Program-made: the position numbers and the translations under genes
The notes under the pieces: model-generated
Database searches by the model: none
What the model saw: only the letters and a program-made list of their open reading frames with translations
What the model was told of the DNA's origin: nothing
Assembly: GCA_910576975.1 (NCBI GenBank)
Contig: CAJTJY010000006.1
Span: 1 to 64,000, forward strand
DNA: 64,000 nucleotides
Origin: an uncultured Lachnospiraceae bacterium
GTDB lineage: Bacteria > Bacillota > Clostridia > Lachnospirales > Lachnospiraceae
Direction of reading: 5' to 3'
Shown here: piece by piece, positions 34,848-42,509 of the stretch
Layout: each line of letters starts with the position of its first letter
Position numbering within the stretch: position 1 is the first letter of the stretch

Positions 34848-35325
34848 ATTTCTTTTTCGGCTTCCCTGCGCTGTTTTGCGCTGCCGGGTTGCCATTCAGT
34901 GATTTATAATACCCGCCTATCATGCAGCCGATCTCATTTATTTTTCTTGAAATCTGCTCATATTTCTTTATAGGCAAGCACGGCTTTTTGTCCCTCATAT
35001 AGTTTGGGTCTGCCGCAAGTCTTACAAGGTGACGCAGCACATCAACTTCATTGTCCAAATCGCCCAGCGTTGTTTTCTTATAGTGTTTATTTTCCAGCGT
35101 CACCACCAGCCGCAGCATATTCAGCATAGTTCCCCGTATATCATCCGCAAGCCGTCTTTGTGACTTTGGAAACTGTTCAAGCTGCGGTCCCGCATACAGA
35201 AGCAATTCATATATTTTGTTTTTGGTGTGAAAATCTTCCTGCGTGGCGTTGTTCTGTACTGCGTCAAGCTGTGGCAATTCTTCCGTGGAATTTTCCTGCA
35301 TTTCCTGCGCCCTGCCTTTGCTCAA
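34846..35325 (-). CDS. avd: Avd-like accessory variability determinant
   Basis: A 159-residue protein. Residues 35-145 form the four-helix-bundle pattern of the Avd/S23 family: F-P-K-S-Q-R-R-L-A-D-D-I-R at the start of helix 2, L-V-V-T-L-E-N-K-H-Y, L-V-R-L-A-A-D, and the C-terminal K-I-N-E-I-G-C-M-I-G-G-Y-Y-K. Avd forms a basic pentameric barrel binding RT and template RNA and is essential for retrohoming in the Bordetella phage system. The position between target and TR is canonical. The N-terminal 30 residues are a variable acidic extension. Confidence 0.93.
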   Translation of the reverse strand: MSKGRAQEMQENSTEELPQLDAVQNNATQEDFHTKNKIYELLLYAGPQLEQFPKSQRRLADDIRGTMLNMLRLVVTLENKHYKKTTLGDLDNEVDVLRHLVRLAADPNYMRDKKPCLPIKKYEQISRKINEIGCMIGGYYKSLNGNPAAQNSAGKPKKK

Positions 35326-35336
35326 AATTTTTCAAT

Positions 35337-35358
35337 GGGGCTGGCTGCCGCCAGCCCC
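35337..35358 (-). promoter_or_regulatory. DGR target-site hairpin/cruciform after VR
   Basis: A perfect 9-bp GC-rich stem GGGGCTGGC/GCCAGCCCC with loop GGCA on the coding strand, 8 nt past the target stop codon and 38 bp past the VR end. A GC stem with a GRNA-type tetraloop just downstream of VR is the recognised target-selection element in phage DGRs. No T-run follows, so a terminator role is unlikely. Confidence 0.8.
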
Positions 35359-35366
35359 GCAGTTCA

Positions 35367-36422
35367 TCAGTTCCCAGTTGCCAGTTTTTCATCATAAGCG
35401 GAACGGAAGCCAACACCGCCGCTGACGTGGGAACGGGCGTAGTCCAAGTTCAACGCACCCACACCGCCGAAGGCAGTGTTGCCGAAGCCAGACCCCCGGA
35501 ACGGCAGCCGTTCGCCGTCAGCATTCACATAAAGCTGGTGTCCCGTTGCCAGGTAAATGTCCGCAGTATCTTTCATCAATCCCAGTGCTTTGACAATCTG
35601 CGGAATGTTCACGCCGCTTACTGCTGCCACGCCGGAAAGCGGCGTATTATTTGCAAATACTGAATTTGTGCTGGTCCCTATTACAATCTTACCGCTTACA
35701 TAGTCATAATGCAGCGTTCCGGCAGTTCCCGGATTTACAAATGATCCGTCCGGCTTGATCGCTTTCCATTCTGTGCTATCTGCGGACATATCGCAGTCAA
35801 TTCGCATACAATTTCCGTATGGAATGATCTGGATTTCACCGCCGACAATGCGCAGCCCTGCGACCCATTCCCACATATTGCCGCAAAGGTCCGCAATTCC
35901 TGCCGGGCTTCCGTCATGATACCATGTAACCGGTCCGCTGCCCGTTGCAGTCCTACCGCCGCGTGACCCGTCAATATAGGTATTCACGCCTTTTTCATAG
36001 GCTTTTTCATAGCTTCTGTCCCAGTTCGTATTGCCACGGGGCAAGAAATTATTGCGGTTGCACCACAACATGATTGCGCCCCACAATCCGTTAGGTGTCA
36101 GATCCCAGCCCGCACCCTTTTTGCGGCAAGCCGCAAGTGAAGTGTCAAAGTCAATGTATGCTTTGGGGTCTTTCATTGGCAGGGAATATGCACGGTCATT
36201 GACCACAACATTGATATACTTTGAAATATAAAGCATTTCCCGTTCCACGCCGTCCACCTTGAAAACATCCAGCGTGTCTTGCGTCCCTCCAGTGATAAGG
36301 TCAGAATATTTCATTTTCGGAATACCAACCATGATTGACGGCTTTTCCAGATCGTCAAAAATGACTTTATTGTTGCCCCCAAAAGACTGTACCGCCATGC
36401 TCAAATCATCAAAATTGCTCAT
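35367..36422 (-). CDS. DGR target: tail protein with a C-type-lectin (FGE-like) variable domain
   Basis: A 351-residue protein. Residues 1-80 should join it to the tail. Residues 85-345 carry the formylglycine-generating-enzyme/C-type-lectin pattern seen in Mtd and TvpA-like DGR targets: W-D-L-T-P-N-G-L-W-G, L-C-G-N-M-W-E-W-V-A-G near 178-188, and the end L-P-F-R-G-S-G-F, G-G-V-G-A-L-N-L, G-V-G-F-R-S-A. The VR codes for the last 45 residues except a nine-residue constant tail. It lies just after tail-fibre genes in the late operon, so it is probably the receptor-binding tip. Variable residues relative to the template lie at ten codons. Confidence 0.95.
   Translation of the reverse strand: MSNFDDLSMAVQSFGGNNKVIFDDLEKPSIMVGIPKMKYSDLITGGTQDTLDVFKVDGVEREMLYISKYINVVVNDRAYSLPMKDPKAYIDFDTSLAACRKKGAGWDLTPNGLWGAIMLWCNRNNFLPRGNTNWDRSYEKAYEKGVNTYIDGSRGGRTATGSGPVTWYHDGSPAGIADLCGNMWEWVAGLRIVGGEIQIIPYGNCMRIDCDMSADSTEWKAIKPDGSFVNPGTAGTLHYDYVSGKIVIGTSTNSVFANNTPLSGVAAVSGVNIPQIVKALGLMKDTADIYLATGHQLYVNADGERLPFRGSGFGNTAFGGVGALNLDYARSHVSGGVGFRSAYDEKLATGN
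35396..35506 (-). repeat. DGR variable repeat (VR)
   Basis: The 111-bp repeat in the target gene matching TR at 97 positions. Coding changes from the template: S to G, N to G, S to A (the only non-adenine one), N to F, N to D, N to Y, N to H, N to S, and N to G twice. The first 17 bases of the repeat on the coding strand and the last 19, which contain no adenine, are invariant and supply homology for homing. Confidence 0.97.
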
Positions 36423-36425
36423 TTC

Positions 36426-36785
36426 TTACACCTCCCATAATGTCAATGTGCAAAGTGAAATATCAAACGGGATCGGCATAGGTACTTCCCTTATTTCCTC
36501 TGTTTCTTCGTCTTTGCCGTCCTCGATCACATCATAACGCCTTGCCGGAATGTCAATCTGTGCTGCGTACCTCTGCGCCGTGCCGCCCACGCCAATTACA
36601 ATGCCGCTTTCAGTGTCAAAGCAAATGTCAAGTGTCACTGCTTCGTCACGCTCTCTGGCTGCCAGATTGATCGTCAATTCATCATCACCAAAAGTGATTT
36701 TTTTACCCCCGGAAATCGCAAATTCAATGTGTGGCTTTCCCGGTGCTTTCTCCACTACTTTGATTTTAGTAGTATCTTTTGCCAT
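36426..36785 (-). CDS. Hypothetical tail-tip protein
   Basis: A 119-residue beta-rich, acidic protein starting at ATG 36785 behind GGAGGTAAGGACA; it ends 3 nt before the DGR target start. It has no membrane segment or Cys. Position between the fibre-like proteins and the DGR target suggests an adaptor or chaperone for the variable protein. Family not recognised. Confidence 0.65.
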   Translation of the reverse strand: MAKDTTKIKVVEKAPGKPHIEFAISGGKKITFGDDELTINLAARERDEAVTLDICFDTESGIVIGVGGTAQRYAAQIDIPARRYDVIEDGKDEETEEIREVPMPIPFDISLCTLTLWEV

Positions 36786-36942
36786 TGTCCTTACCTCCTT
36801 TTACTACTTCAACCGTGCGGGCTGCAATGACTTCCGCTGCTTCCCGCTGGGCTGCTGTCCCTTTTCCCTGCACTCCAAAAGAACGCAGCACCGCTTCTTC
36901 ATGCGCCCTGCGTTCCTCCTGCTTGATTATTACTGCCGCCAT
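36766..36942 (-). CDS. Small hypothetical protein in the tail operon
   Basis: A 58-residue charged helical protein. Its ATG (36942-36940) shares one base with the preceding stop (TGATG) and its 3' end runs 20 nt into the next gene, whose ribosome-binding site (AAAGGAGGT) is coded by its V-K-G-G-K. This tight coupling on both sides argues that it is translated. Family unknown. Confidence 0.65.
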   Translation of the reverse strand: MAAVIIKQEERRAHEEAVLRSFGVQGKGTAAQREAAEVIAARTVEVVKGGKDNGKRYY

Positions 36943-37436
36943 CAATAAAACCCGCCTTTCACATATAATTTGACCGTGACACTCTTTGCGCTTCCAGCGA
37001 AAGCAACCTTGAAGCCGTTTTGCAGCTTCGCAGAAATTATGATTTCACCTGGAAAGCCCCCGGAATACTCCACAACCTCTGCCGTCACGGTATAGTCAAC
37101 GTGGTTGCGTCTCTGCGGCAGTGACACGGTTTTGACGGAATTATTGAACGGGTATTCCTGCGTATTCGTCATTGTCACTGTCATTGTTTCCCCTGCAAGG
37201 TCTTTCAATGACTGCTGCTGGTGTATCGCACCCACTGCCATCAATGCCGCCAGTTCCCCGGCGTTTGAAATACCGTCTTCCATGTGGTTGAAGTTCGCTG
37301 CGTTCTGCGGCGTTCCCTGCTGGATTATTTCACCCTCAACGGGTGTATGGGTTATTGTCCCATCATCATTCCGGCTTTCCGTGTATCGGTCTTCATACTG
37401 CGTCACATGGTCCTGCCATAACTTAGGTTCATACAT
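36942..37436 (-). CDS. Hypothetical tail-fibre-region protein
   Basis: A 164-residue protein starting at ATG 37436. The first 60 residues (Y-E-P-K-L-W-Q-D-H-V-T, G-T-P-Q-N-A-A-N-F-N-H-M-E-D-G-I) are of the kind found in short connector proteins of Firmicutes tail fibres; the second half is beta-rich and may be a small lectin-like or Ig-like head. Position between tail protein I and the DGR target agrees with a receptor-binding or fibre role. Confidence 0.65.
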   Translation of the reverse strand: MYEPKLWQDHVTQYEDRYTESRNDDGTITHTPVEGEIIQQGTPQNAANFNHMEDGISNAGELAALMAVGAIHQQQSLKDLAGETMTVTMTNTQEYPFNNSVKTVSLPQRRNHVDYTVTAEVVEYSGGFPGEIIISAKLQNGFKVAFAGSAKSVTVKLYVKGGFY

Positions 37437-37440
37437 TGTT

Positions 37441-37752
37441 TCACACCTCCTTTTCTACAAAGTCGAACACAAAGCGGTACAATGCGCCCTCTTGGACATT
37501 TGAAAGATTTATGTTTTCTTCTTTCTCTGCCCATAGCTTCCCAGCCGTATTGTAAAGCTGCACTTTCTGGATTGTTGCAGCCGTCCCCAGCTGCGGCGTG
37601 ATTGCGATATATACCGCAACTCTGCCGTCAGAAAGTCTTTCCCTGCGGTGTATGACTTTCTTTTCCGCTTTGCCATTGACCGTCACAACCGCATGGGAAA
37701 TAATTCTTTCGATAAACTGTTTGAAATCTTCCTTTGCTTGTGCTGTCAGCAT
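37441..37752 (-). CDS. Hypothetical tail-associated protein
   Basis: A 103-residue protein with a helical start (T-A-Q-A-K-E-D-F-K-Q-F) and a predicted beta-sandwich afterwards (V-A-V-Y-I-A-I-T-P, V-Q-L-Y-N-T-A-G). Similar short genes sit after gpI in many Firmicutes myophage-type prophages. It ends 4 nt before the next start. A structural role in fibre attachment is inferred from position only. Confidence 0.6.
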   Translation of the reverse strand: MLTAQAKEDFKQFIERIISHAVVTVNGKAEKKVIHRRERLSDGRVAVYIAITPQLGTAATIQKVQLYNTAGKLWAEKEENINLSNVQEGALYRFVFDFVEKEV

Positions 37753-37770
37753 GGTTCTTCCCTCCTTTGC

Positions 37771-38772
37771 TTATAATTTCCGGCTGCTTCCGCATTGCTT
37801 GACGGTATAGGAAAACCCAGCTGCTTGCACCGTATTTTCCACCGCCCCGCCCTCCGTCCGCTGCGCTGTGCTTCTCTCCGGGACCGTCCCTGCTGCCGGG
37901 CTGGTAAAAGGAAAAGCCGCCGTTTCTCCGGCTGCTTCCATCACCGCCCCTGCGCTTCCCCCTTTGTGGCTGCGCTGTGGGGCTTCTCCTGCGTTTATTT
38001 GCCCAGCTGGTATATTTCTATACCTAAACACATTTAACGCCGTTTCTGCGTCAATCTGCGTCATTCTGCTATTAAATACCGTGCTTCTTTCCGGGATTGT
38101 TCCTGCTGCCGGATTTACAAAGATAAACCCTGCCGCTTCTGTCCCTACAACAATACTGCTGCCATAGTTCACGCCCCGTGTGTTCCTCTGCGGGTGCGTC
38201 CCTGCGTTTAGCTTCCCGGTCATTGGCACACGGTACAAGAAAAAGTCTGTGTGCGTGTGTATCTCACAATGGATGTGCGATTGATAAACAACTTCATCCA
38301 TGTGCGCTGAAAGCCTTTTGTATAGCTTTACCGCCCGGACAATATCAGAATAGCTTGCAGTTATTCTTGAATTTGTCACATCACAAACAATGTGGAAGTG
38401 TCCGGGTTCTCCCTCATATTCAAACCATTCTTCCACTTCGCTTTCCGGGTACAATGCAGACAACGCCTTTTCAATCGCATACTTTGTCCCCATCTTCTTA
38501 TGCACCCTCACGCTGCTTTTCAGCAAGTCACGCTTTGCCGCCAACGGGTATGAATAATCGTACCAGTCAACGTGGAAGTCATATGCCAGAATGTCCACCA
38601 GTTCTTCCGGCAGTTCGTCAATGCGTGAATATATCAGCACATTTTCAACTGCCCCGGAAACGGTCAATAGTTCATCCGCTGCCGCCTTTGCAAGTGCAAT
38701 CATTTTGGGATCATGTGTCAGCGGTTGTGGCAGATACTTTGTGAAATCACTATCATATATTGTTTCAGACAT
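37771..38772 (-). CDS. Tail protein I (P2 gpI-like) with repeated C-terminal extension
   Basis: The start is ATG 38772 (M-S-E-T-I-Y-D-S-D). The first 185 residues are gpI-like: L-P-E-E-L-V-D-I-L-A-Y-D-F-H-V-D-W-Y-D and K-M-G-T-K-Y-A-I-E-K-A-L. After residue 185 come about two and a half copies of a 70-75-residue repeat (N-A-G-x-x-P-Q-R, then A-A-G-x-x-F and P-A-A-G-T-x-P-E-R-S-T), an unusual addition. The core protein belongs to the baseplate, next to gpJ; the repeats may anchor fibres. Confidence 0.85.
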   Translation of the reverse strand: MSETIYDSDFTKYLPQPLTHDPKMIALAKAAADELLTVSGAVENVLIYSRIDELPEELVDILAYDFHVDWYDYSYPLAAKRDLLKSSVRVHKKMGTKYAIEKALSALYPESEVEEWFEYEGEPGHFHIVCDVTNSRITASYSDIVRAVKLYKRLSAHMDEVVYQSHIHCEIHTHTDFFLYRVPMTGKLNAGTHPQRNTRGVNYGSSIVVGTEAAGFIFVNPAAGTIPERSTVFNSRMTQIDAETALNVFRYRNIPAGQINAGEAPQRSHKGGSAGAVMEAAGETAAFPFTSPAAGTVPERSTAQRTEGGAVENTVQAAGFSYTVKQCGSSRKL

Positions 38773-39916
38773 CTTCCAGCCCCCCATTCAAAACAGTTTT
38801 GCTTTGCAATTTTCCAACTGCAATATCTTCCACGCTCTGAAATGTTGGTTGCCGCACCTCCACACGCTTTGCCCCTGCGTCCATCATCATTTTTGTTAAA
38901 TATGACGGATTTATGTCACGCCCCATTTTTGAAGTCTGCCAGACAATGAAATCATCAACCGCCGCCCGCACTTCTCTTTCAATCGCTGCTGCGCTCTCTC
39001 TGTTCGGCTGGGCAATATAAAAGGTTACATCAATGGAAAAGTCCACTGTGTCCGGCGCAGATACCGTCACAATATCTGTCAGCGGTCTAATGTCGGAAGC
39101 GTTCAAGGCTTCTTCAATCTCTTTCAACACTGCTGGCGTTGCTTCCTGCCCGTCTTGCAATATCACACGCACATCAACCACACACGCTTCCGGGCTGGTC
39201 ACTGCAACATCCAGAACGGCAGAAGAAACGGTTTTTGTCCAGTAGATATATCCGTTTATGGGACCTGCCGTGCTGAAACTCTCCATGCTGTCCCTCATGC
39301 GCTCATAATAGCTGGCGTTGTCCTCTTTCTCTGCGCCGCCGCTGGTTGTTGTTATGTTCTCCGCTTTCTGGTAGTGGTCAAACAAATCGACCACTTCTTT
39401 CACTTGCCCTGCCACAAGCCCGTTGCCAACGGTCCCCGGCTGTGTGCATACCGCTTCCACCTCCCCGGAAGTTTCCCCGGCTCTTATTTCCAGCACCTCA
39501 CTTGTTGCGAATATAATCACGCCGTCAAATGAAATCCTTGTGCCAGCCGGAATGATGGTTGACTGCTGCTGCGGCTCTGATATGTGGAAGCGGAATATTG
39601 CTGAAGCAGGGCTTGCCGGAAGCCTTGCCGTGTCCTTGAATATCTCTGCCAGACTGTCAAGGTAGTCTTCGTTCTCCGACTTCGCTGCATACCTCGGCAC
39701 GTTCATTTTCGCCGTTTCGTTTATCAACGTGCGCTGCTGCACAATGATTGCCGCCATCCATGATATGAAGACCCGCTCCGGGCTTCCGGGGCGCACCTTG
39801 TAATTGTCCCGCCCTGCTGCCCTCTGCATTTCCTCATAAAGCGCAATCATGCTGCTGATAATCGTTTCCGTGTCCGTTTCCAGAAATTCAATGTCCGGGT
39901 ATTTAATATCACTCAA
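38765..39916 (-). CDS. Baseplate assembly protein J
   Basis: A 383-residue protein of the gpJ/XkdT baseplate wedge family: V-R-P-G-S-P-E-R-V-F-I near residue 40, P-A-G-T-R-I-S-F near 125, the central A-V-C-T-Q-P-G-T-V-G-N-G segment and C-terminal wedge region. It overlaps gpW by 8 nt and gpI by 8 nt, a compact baseplate gene block as in P2. Confidence 0.92.
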   Translation of the reverse strand: MSDIKYPDIEFLETDTETIISSMIALYEEMQRAAGRDNYKVRPGSPERVFISWMAAIIVQQRTLINETAKMNVPRYAAKSENEDYLDSLAEIFKDTARLPASPASAIFRFHISEPQQQSTIIPAGTRISFDGVIIFATSEVLEIRAGETSGEVEAVCTQPGTVGNGLVAGQVKEVVDLFDHYQKAENITTTSGGAEKEDNASYYERMRDSMESFSTAGPINGYIYWTKTVSSAVLDVAVTSPEACVVDVRVILQDGQEATPAVLKEIEEALNASDIRPLTDIVTVSAPDTVDFSIDVTFYIAQPNRESAAAIEREVRAAVDDFIVWQTSKMGRDINPSYLTKMMMDAGAKRVEVRQPTFQSVEDIAVGKLQSKTVLNGGLEDV

Positions 39917-40235
39917 TGTCTTTCACCCCCTCCAACTCAATAATTGGTATCATTTTCCCGGTCATTGCGTCCTGCTCGAACGTTACCCCGGCAATGATTG
40001 CCCGTGGCTCTAGTTCCTCTATCTGGTCATAGATACTTCCCACAAGAATGCTTTCGACCACGTTCATTGGTCTTCCAATCAGTTCACCCGGCAAGCCACC
40101 ATCACGAAACATGGGGCATGATTTCTGTATCAAATCCAGAATGACCGCTATGTTTTGTATCACTTCTTGGTATGCGTTTTCCGGCGCAAGGTCAATTTCC
40201 TGCAAAAGTATTCCGTCACCCCGTATCACATCCAT
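39909..40235 (-). CDS. Baseplate protein W (gp25-like)
   Basis: A 108-residue protein at the exact place of gpW between gpU-like/gpV and gpJ. R-P-M-N-V-V-E-S-I and Y-D-Q-I-E-E-L-E-P-R-A are consistent with the gp25/gpW wedge fold with its conserved E-P-R. It should nucleate sheath polymerisation from the baseplate. Confidence 0.82.
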   Translation of the reverse strand: MDVIRGDGILLQEIDLAPENAYQEVIQNIAVILDLIQKSCPMFRDGGLPGELIGRPMNVVESILVGSIYDQIEELEPRAIIAGVTFEQDAMTGKMIPIIELEGVKDIE

Positions 40236-40241
40236 GCTTCA

Positions 40242-40643
40242 TCACCTCTTTGGATATTCTTTCATGGTCACTTGCGCCGTTGCCGCCCAGCAATTCCCGT
40301 GGTTGTCATACCGCTTCATTTCCGCAGATACCGCAGAAATAACCCATCTGTAAGACCCATACACCCTGCCGCCCAGCACAAGCCGCCCGGTTATCCCGCT
40401 GTTTACCATTTCATTTAGCTTCATCACCTCTGATAATGGGTTCGTCCCGTGGAATACCGAAAAAGCCATTGTGAAAGAAATGCTTCCCGGCTCTGGTCCT
40501 AAAAACTCCTGCACATCCCTTTTTATGTGTCTGTCGTGCGTTGCGTACTTCGCAGAAGTCTTCCACGATATTTTGTCAAAGGTCTTCACGGTGTTTTCCG
40601 ACACGGAAAAGACCAGATTTCCAAAACTGCCTATCTTCGCCAC
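40242..40643 (-). CDS. Tail terminator protein U (P2 gpU-like)
   Basis: A 133-residue protein. The start with I-G-S-F-G-N-L-V-F-S-V-S and the middle R-D-V-Q-E-F-L-G-P-E-P fit gpU family proteins, which in P2 cap the tail. It lies directly after the spike gene. The call depends partly on gene order. Confidence 0.78.
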   Translation of the reverse strand: MAKIGSFGNLVFSVSENTVKTFDKISWKTSAKYATHDRHIKRDVQEFLGPEPGSISFTMAFSVFHGTNPLSEVMKLNEMVNSGITGRLVLGGRVYGSYRWVISAVSAEMKRYDNHGNCWAATAQVTMKEYPKR

Positions 40644-40646
40644 CTC

Positions 40647-40994
40647 TTACACCTCCCCCACAATGAAGCCGTCACCGTCACCGTCTGCCATCATGATACA
40701 TAGCACCATATCATTGACAGACGGGACCCACGGCGTAATATAGGCTTCGTGGTAGTGCTTGATTTTCTTCGTAACGCCCTGCACATCATATTCCAGTTCC
40801 TTTTCTGCCGTCTGTCCCTCGCTCCCGCTCTCCATTGCCGGGACAACGTACACCGGGTGTTTCAGAATTTGCAGCGGGCTTGATGTAATGCCGCCTTTGT
40901 CCTTGAATTTGACACGGGCTGTCATTTTGTCCTTGTCAACGCTCATGACGGTCCCCAGCCGCACCATGTTTTTCAGTTCCGTTGCGTCTGCCAT
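40647..40994 (-). CDS. Baseplate spike/assembly protein V
   Basis: A 115-residue protein from ATG 40994, whose ATG overlaps the gpD stop (TGATG). An OB-fold-like N-terminus (V-R-L-G-T-V-M-S-V-D-K-D) and the P-W-V-P-S-V-N-D-M-V-L-C segment fit short gpV-like spike proteins. The C-terminal needle is very short, so another protein may supply the tip. Confidence 0.72.
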   Translation of the reverse strand: MADATELKNMVRLGTVMSVDKDKMTARVKFKDKGGITSSPLQILKHPVYVVPAMESGSEGQTAEKELEYDVQGVTKKIKHYHEAYITPWVPSVNDMVLCIMMADGDGDGFIVGEV

Positions 40995-42292
40995 CAATAC
41001 CCCTCCAATACTTGCTTCAATTCTATGTCCGTTGTATATCCCCCCGTCAGCTTGTGCGTTGCCTTTGTTATCTTGTATTTTTTATCGAACGACTGGAAGC
41101 CCCGCAGCCGCACGGTTGCGCCCGCCACCAGCTGCACATCACCCAGCATGGAAAAACTGGCTGTAAACTGCTGCGTGTTCTTCTCCCGCAGCCGCTTCTT
41201 TGCCAGTTCGTATGCTTCCCCCGTGCTGTTCACTTTTTCGTTGACTTCCAGCACTTGACCGGTTCCGTCCTTGCTGTCCGGCGTGTATGTGCTTTCAATC
41301 GTTTCTTTGCTGTCCGGGTCTGTGTACGACACATGACAGCTGGTGTATGCCGTATCATGCAAGCTGGTCCCCAGCTTGTATGAAAGATAATCGCCGCTTC
41401 CGTATGTGATAGTTTTTATAGGCGGCTTCCCGTCATACTCCGCAGCGTCATATATAACGACCGTCATTATAGTTACTTTCAGCGCAAGCCCTGCCGCCTT
41501 GCATAGCTTTTGCAGAAAAGTTATATCCGATTTCTGTACTTGCTCTTTCCGCTTGTAGACCGGGTTATTTTCCGCAAGATACATCACTTGCAGCCCGGCT
41601 TCCCGCCCTATCTGTTCAGCAATCGCCTTTAGGTTGCAGTTTTCCCATGCCCGGTTTTTCTTCGCCGTCCTCATGGTTGACGTGTACGGGATGGACGTGC
41701 CTTTCAGCGTGATTTTCGTGGGCGGTCCAGAAGCGTCCACGCTGTCCAGTTCAAATGTCCCGCAGGACAGTACAACGTCTTTCCCGTTGTCGTGCCAGTT
41801 CTTTTGAACGATTGTGGCACTAATCAATTTTGGCTCTGCCGCTTGCTTCACCGTTTCTTCAACTTCTGTCACCGTGGTTGTCACTGCGCCGCCCACCGTA
41901 ATCTTGAATACTTGCCCCGGATAAATCAAATTCGGGTTCTTTATGTTGTTTTCGGAAGCAATCTGCGGGTATTTCGTCCCGCTCCCCAGATACTGCTTCG
42001 CAATCGCCCACAATGTATCGCCTTTTTTCACGGTGTAGTTGATAACATTTTCCTGCTGCACTTCCTTTGACACTTGCTTTGTTGTCCTCACGACCGTTGG
42101 CGTGATTTTCAGCCAGTCACCCAGCCATTTCCTTTCCCTATCATCAAAGGTCAGCTGCAAATCGTCTGCCTTGTCTTCTTCTTCGTCCGTGTAGGTCATG
42201 GAAGAAAGATATTTGTTTATGTCCAGCGGTGCTTTCACGTTCTCAAACTTCAACCGCAGTTCCACCCGCCGTGCTTCGTTCTTTGCGCTCAT
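40994..42292 (-). CDS. Late control D / tail hub protein with inserted LysM domain
   Basis: A 432-residue hub protein of the gpD (gp27-like) family; beta-barrel regions are recognisable at residues 1-75 and from 150 to the C-terminus. Between residues about 83 and 135 a complete LysM domain (V-K-K-G-D-T-L-W-A-I-A, L-I-Y-P-G-Q-V-F) is inserted. The domain would hold peptidoglycan while the tail contracts. It follows the small gpX-like protein as in P2 and XkdQ/YqbQ loci. Confidence 0.88.
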   Translation of the reverse strand: MSAKNEARRVELRLKFENVKAPLDINKYLSSMTYTDEEEDKADDLQLTFDDRERKWLGDWLKITPTVVRTTKQVSKEVQQENVINYTVKKGDTLWAIAKQYLGSGTKYPQIASENNIKNPNLIYPGQVFKITVGGAVTTTVTEVEETVKQAAEPKLISATIVQKNWHDNGKDVVLSCGTFELDSVDASGPPTKITLKGTSIPYTSTMRTAKKNRAWENCNLKAIAEQIGREAGLQVMYLAENNPVYKRKEQVQKSDITFLQKLCKAAGLALKVTIMTVVIYDAAEYDGKPPIKTITYGSGDYLSYKLGTSLHDTAYTSCHVSYTDPDSKETIESTYTPDSKDGTGQVLEVNEKVNSTGEAYELAKKRLREKNTQQFTASFSMLGDVQLVAGATVRLRGFQSFDKKYKITKATHKLTGGYTTDIELKQVLEGY

Positions 42293-42293
42293 G

Positions 42294-42509
42294 CTATATC
42301 AAAAACCCCCTTTTCCACGGCGGCAATTCCATGTCCACATTGTCTTCCACTTCCGGGATGGTCAAGACCACCCCGGCAGGAAAGACAAAGGTTGCGGCGT
42401 GTCTGGCGTTCGCTTTTATCAATTTATCCGTGTGCAGGACGCTTCCCATCTGTTCATAGGCTATTTTGTCCCACATATCCCCGGATATGGTTGTATAAGT
42501 CTTAGTCAT
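42294..42509 (-). CDS. Tail protein X (LysM-like)
   Basis: The start is ATG 42509 (M-T-K-T-Y-T-T-I-S-G-D), inside the last 8 nt of the tape-measure gene. The 71-residue product is the P2 gpX type: a LysM-like G-D-M-W-D-K-I-A-Y then F-P-A-G-V-V-L-T-I-P. It joins tail tube and hub. The frame is longer upstream, but this start has a spaced AGAGGT. Confidence 0.85.
   Translation of the reverse strand: MTKTYTTISGDMWDKIAYEQMGSVLHTDKLIKANARHAATFVFPAGVVLTIPEVEDNVDMELPPWKRGFLI

Noticed and set aside
35337..35358. Transcription terminator after the DGR target
   Set aside because: A GC stem is present but no T-run follows on the coding strand; position and loop fit the DGR target hairpin better.
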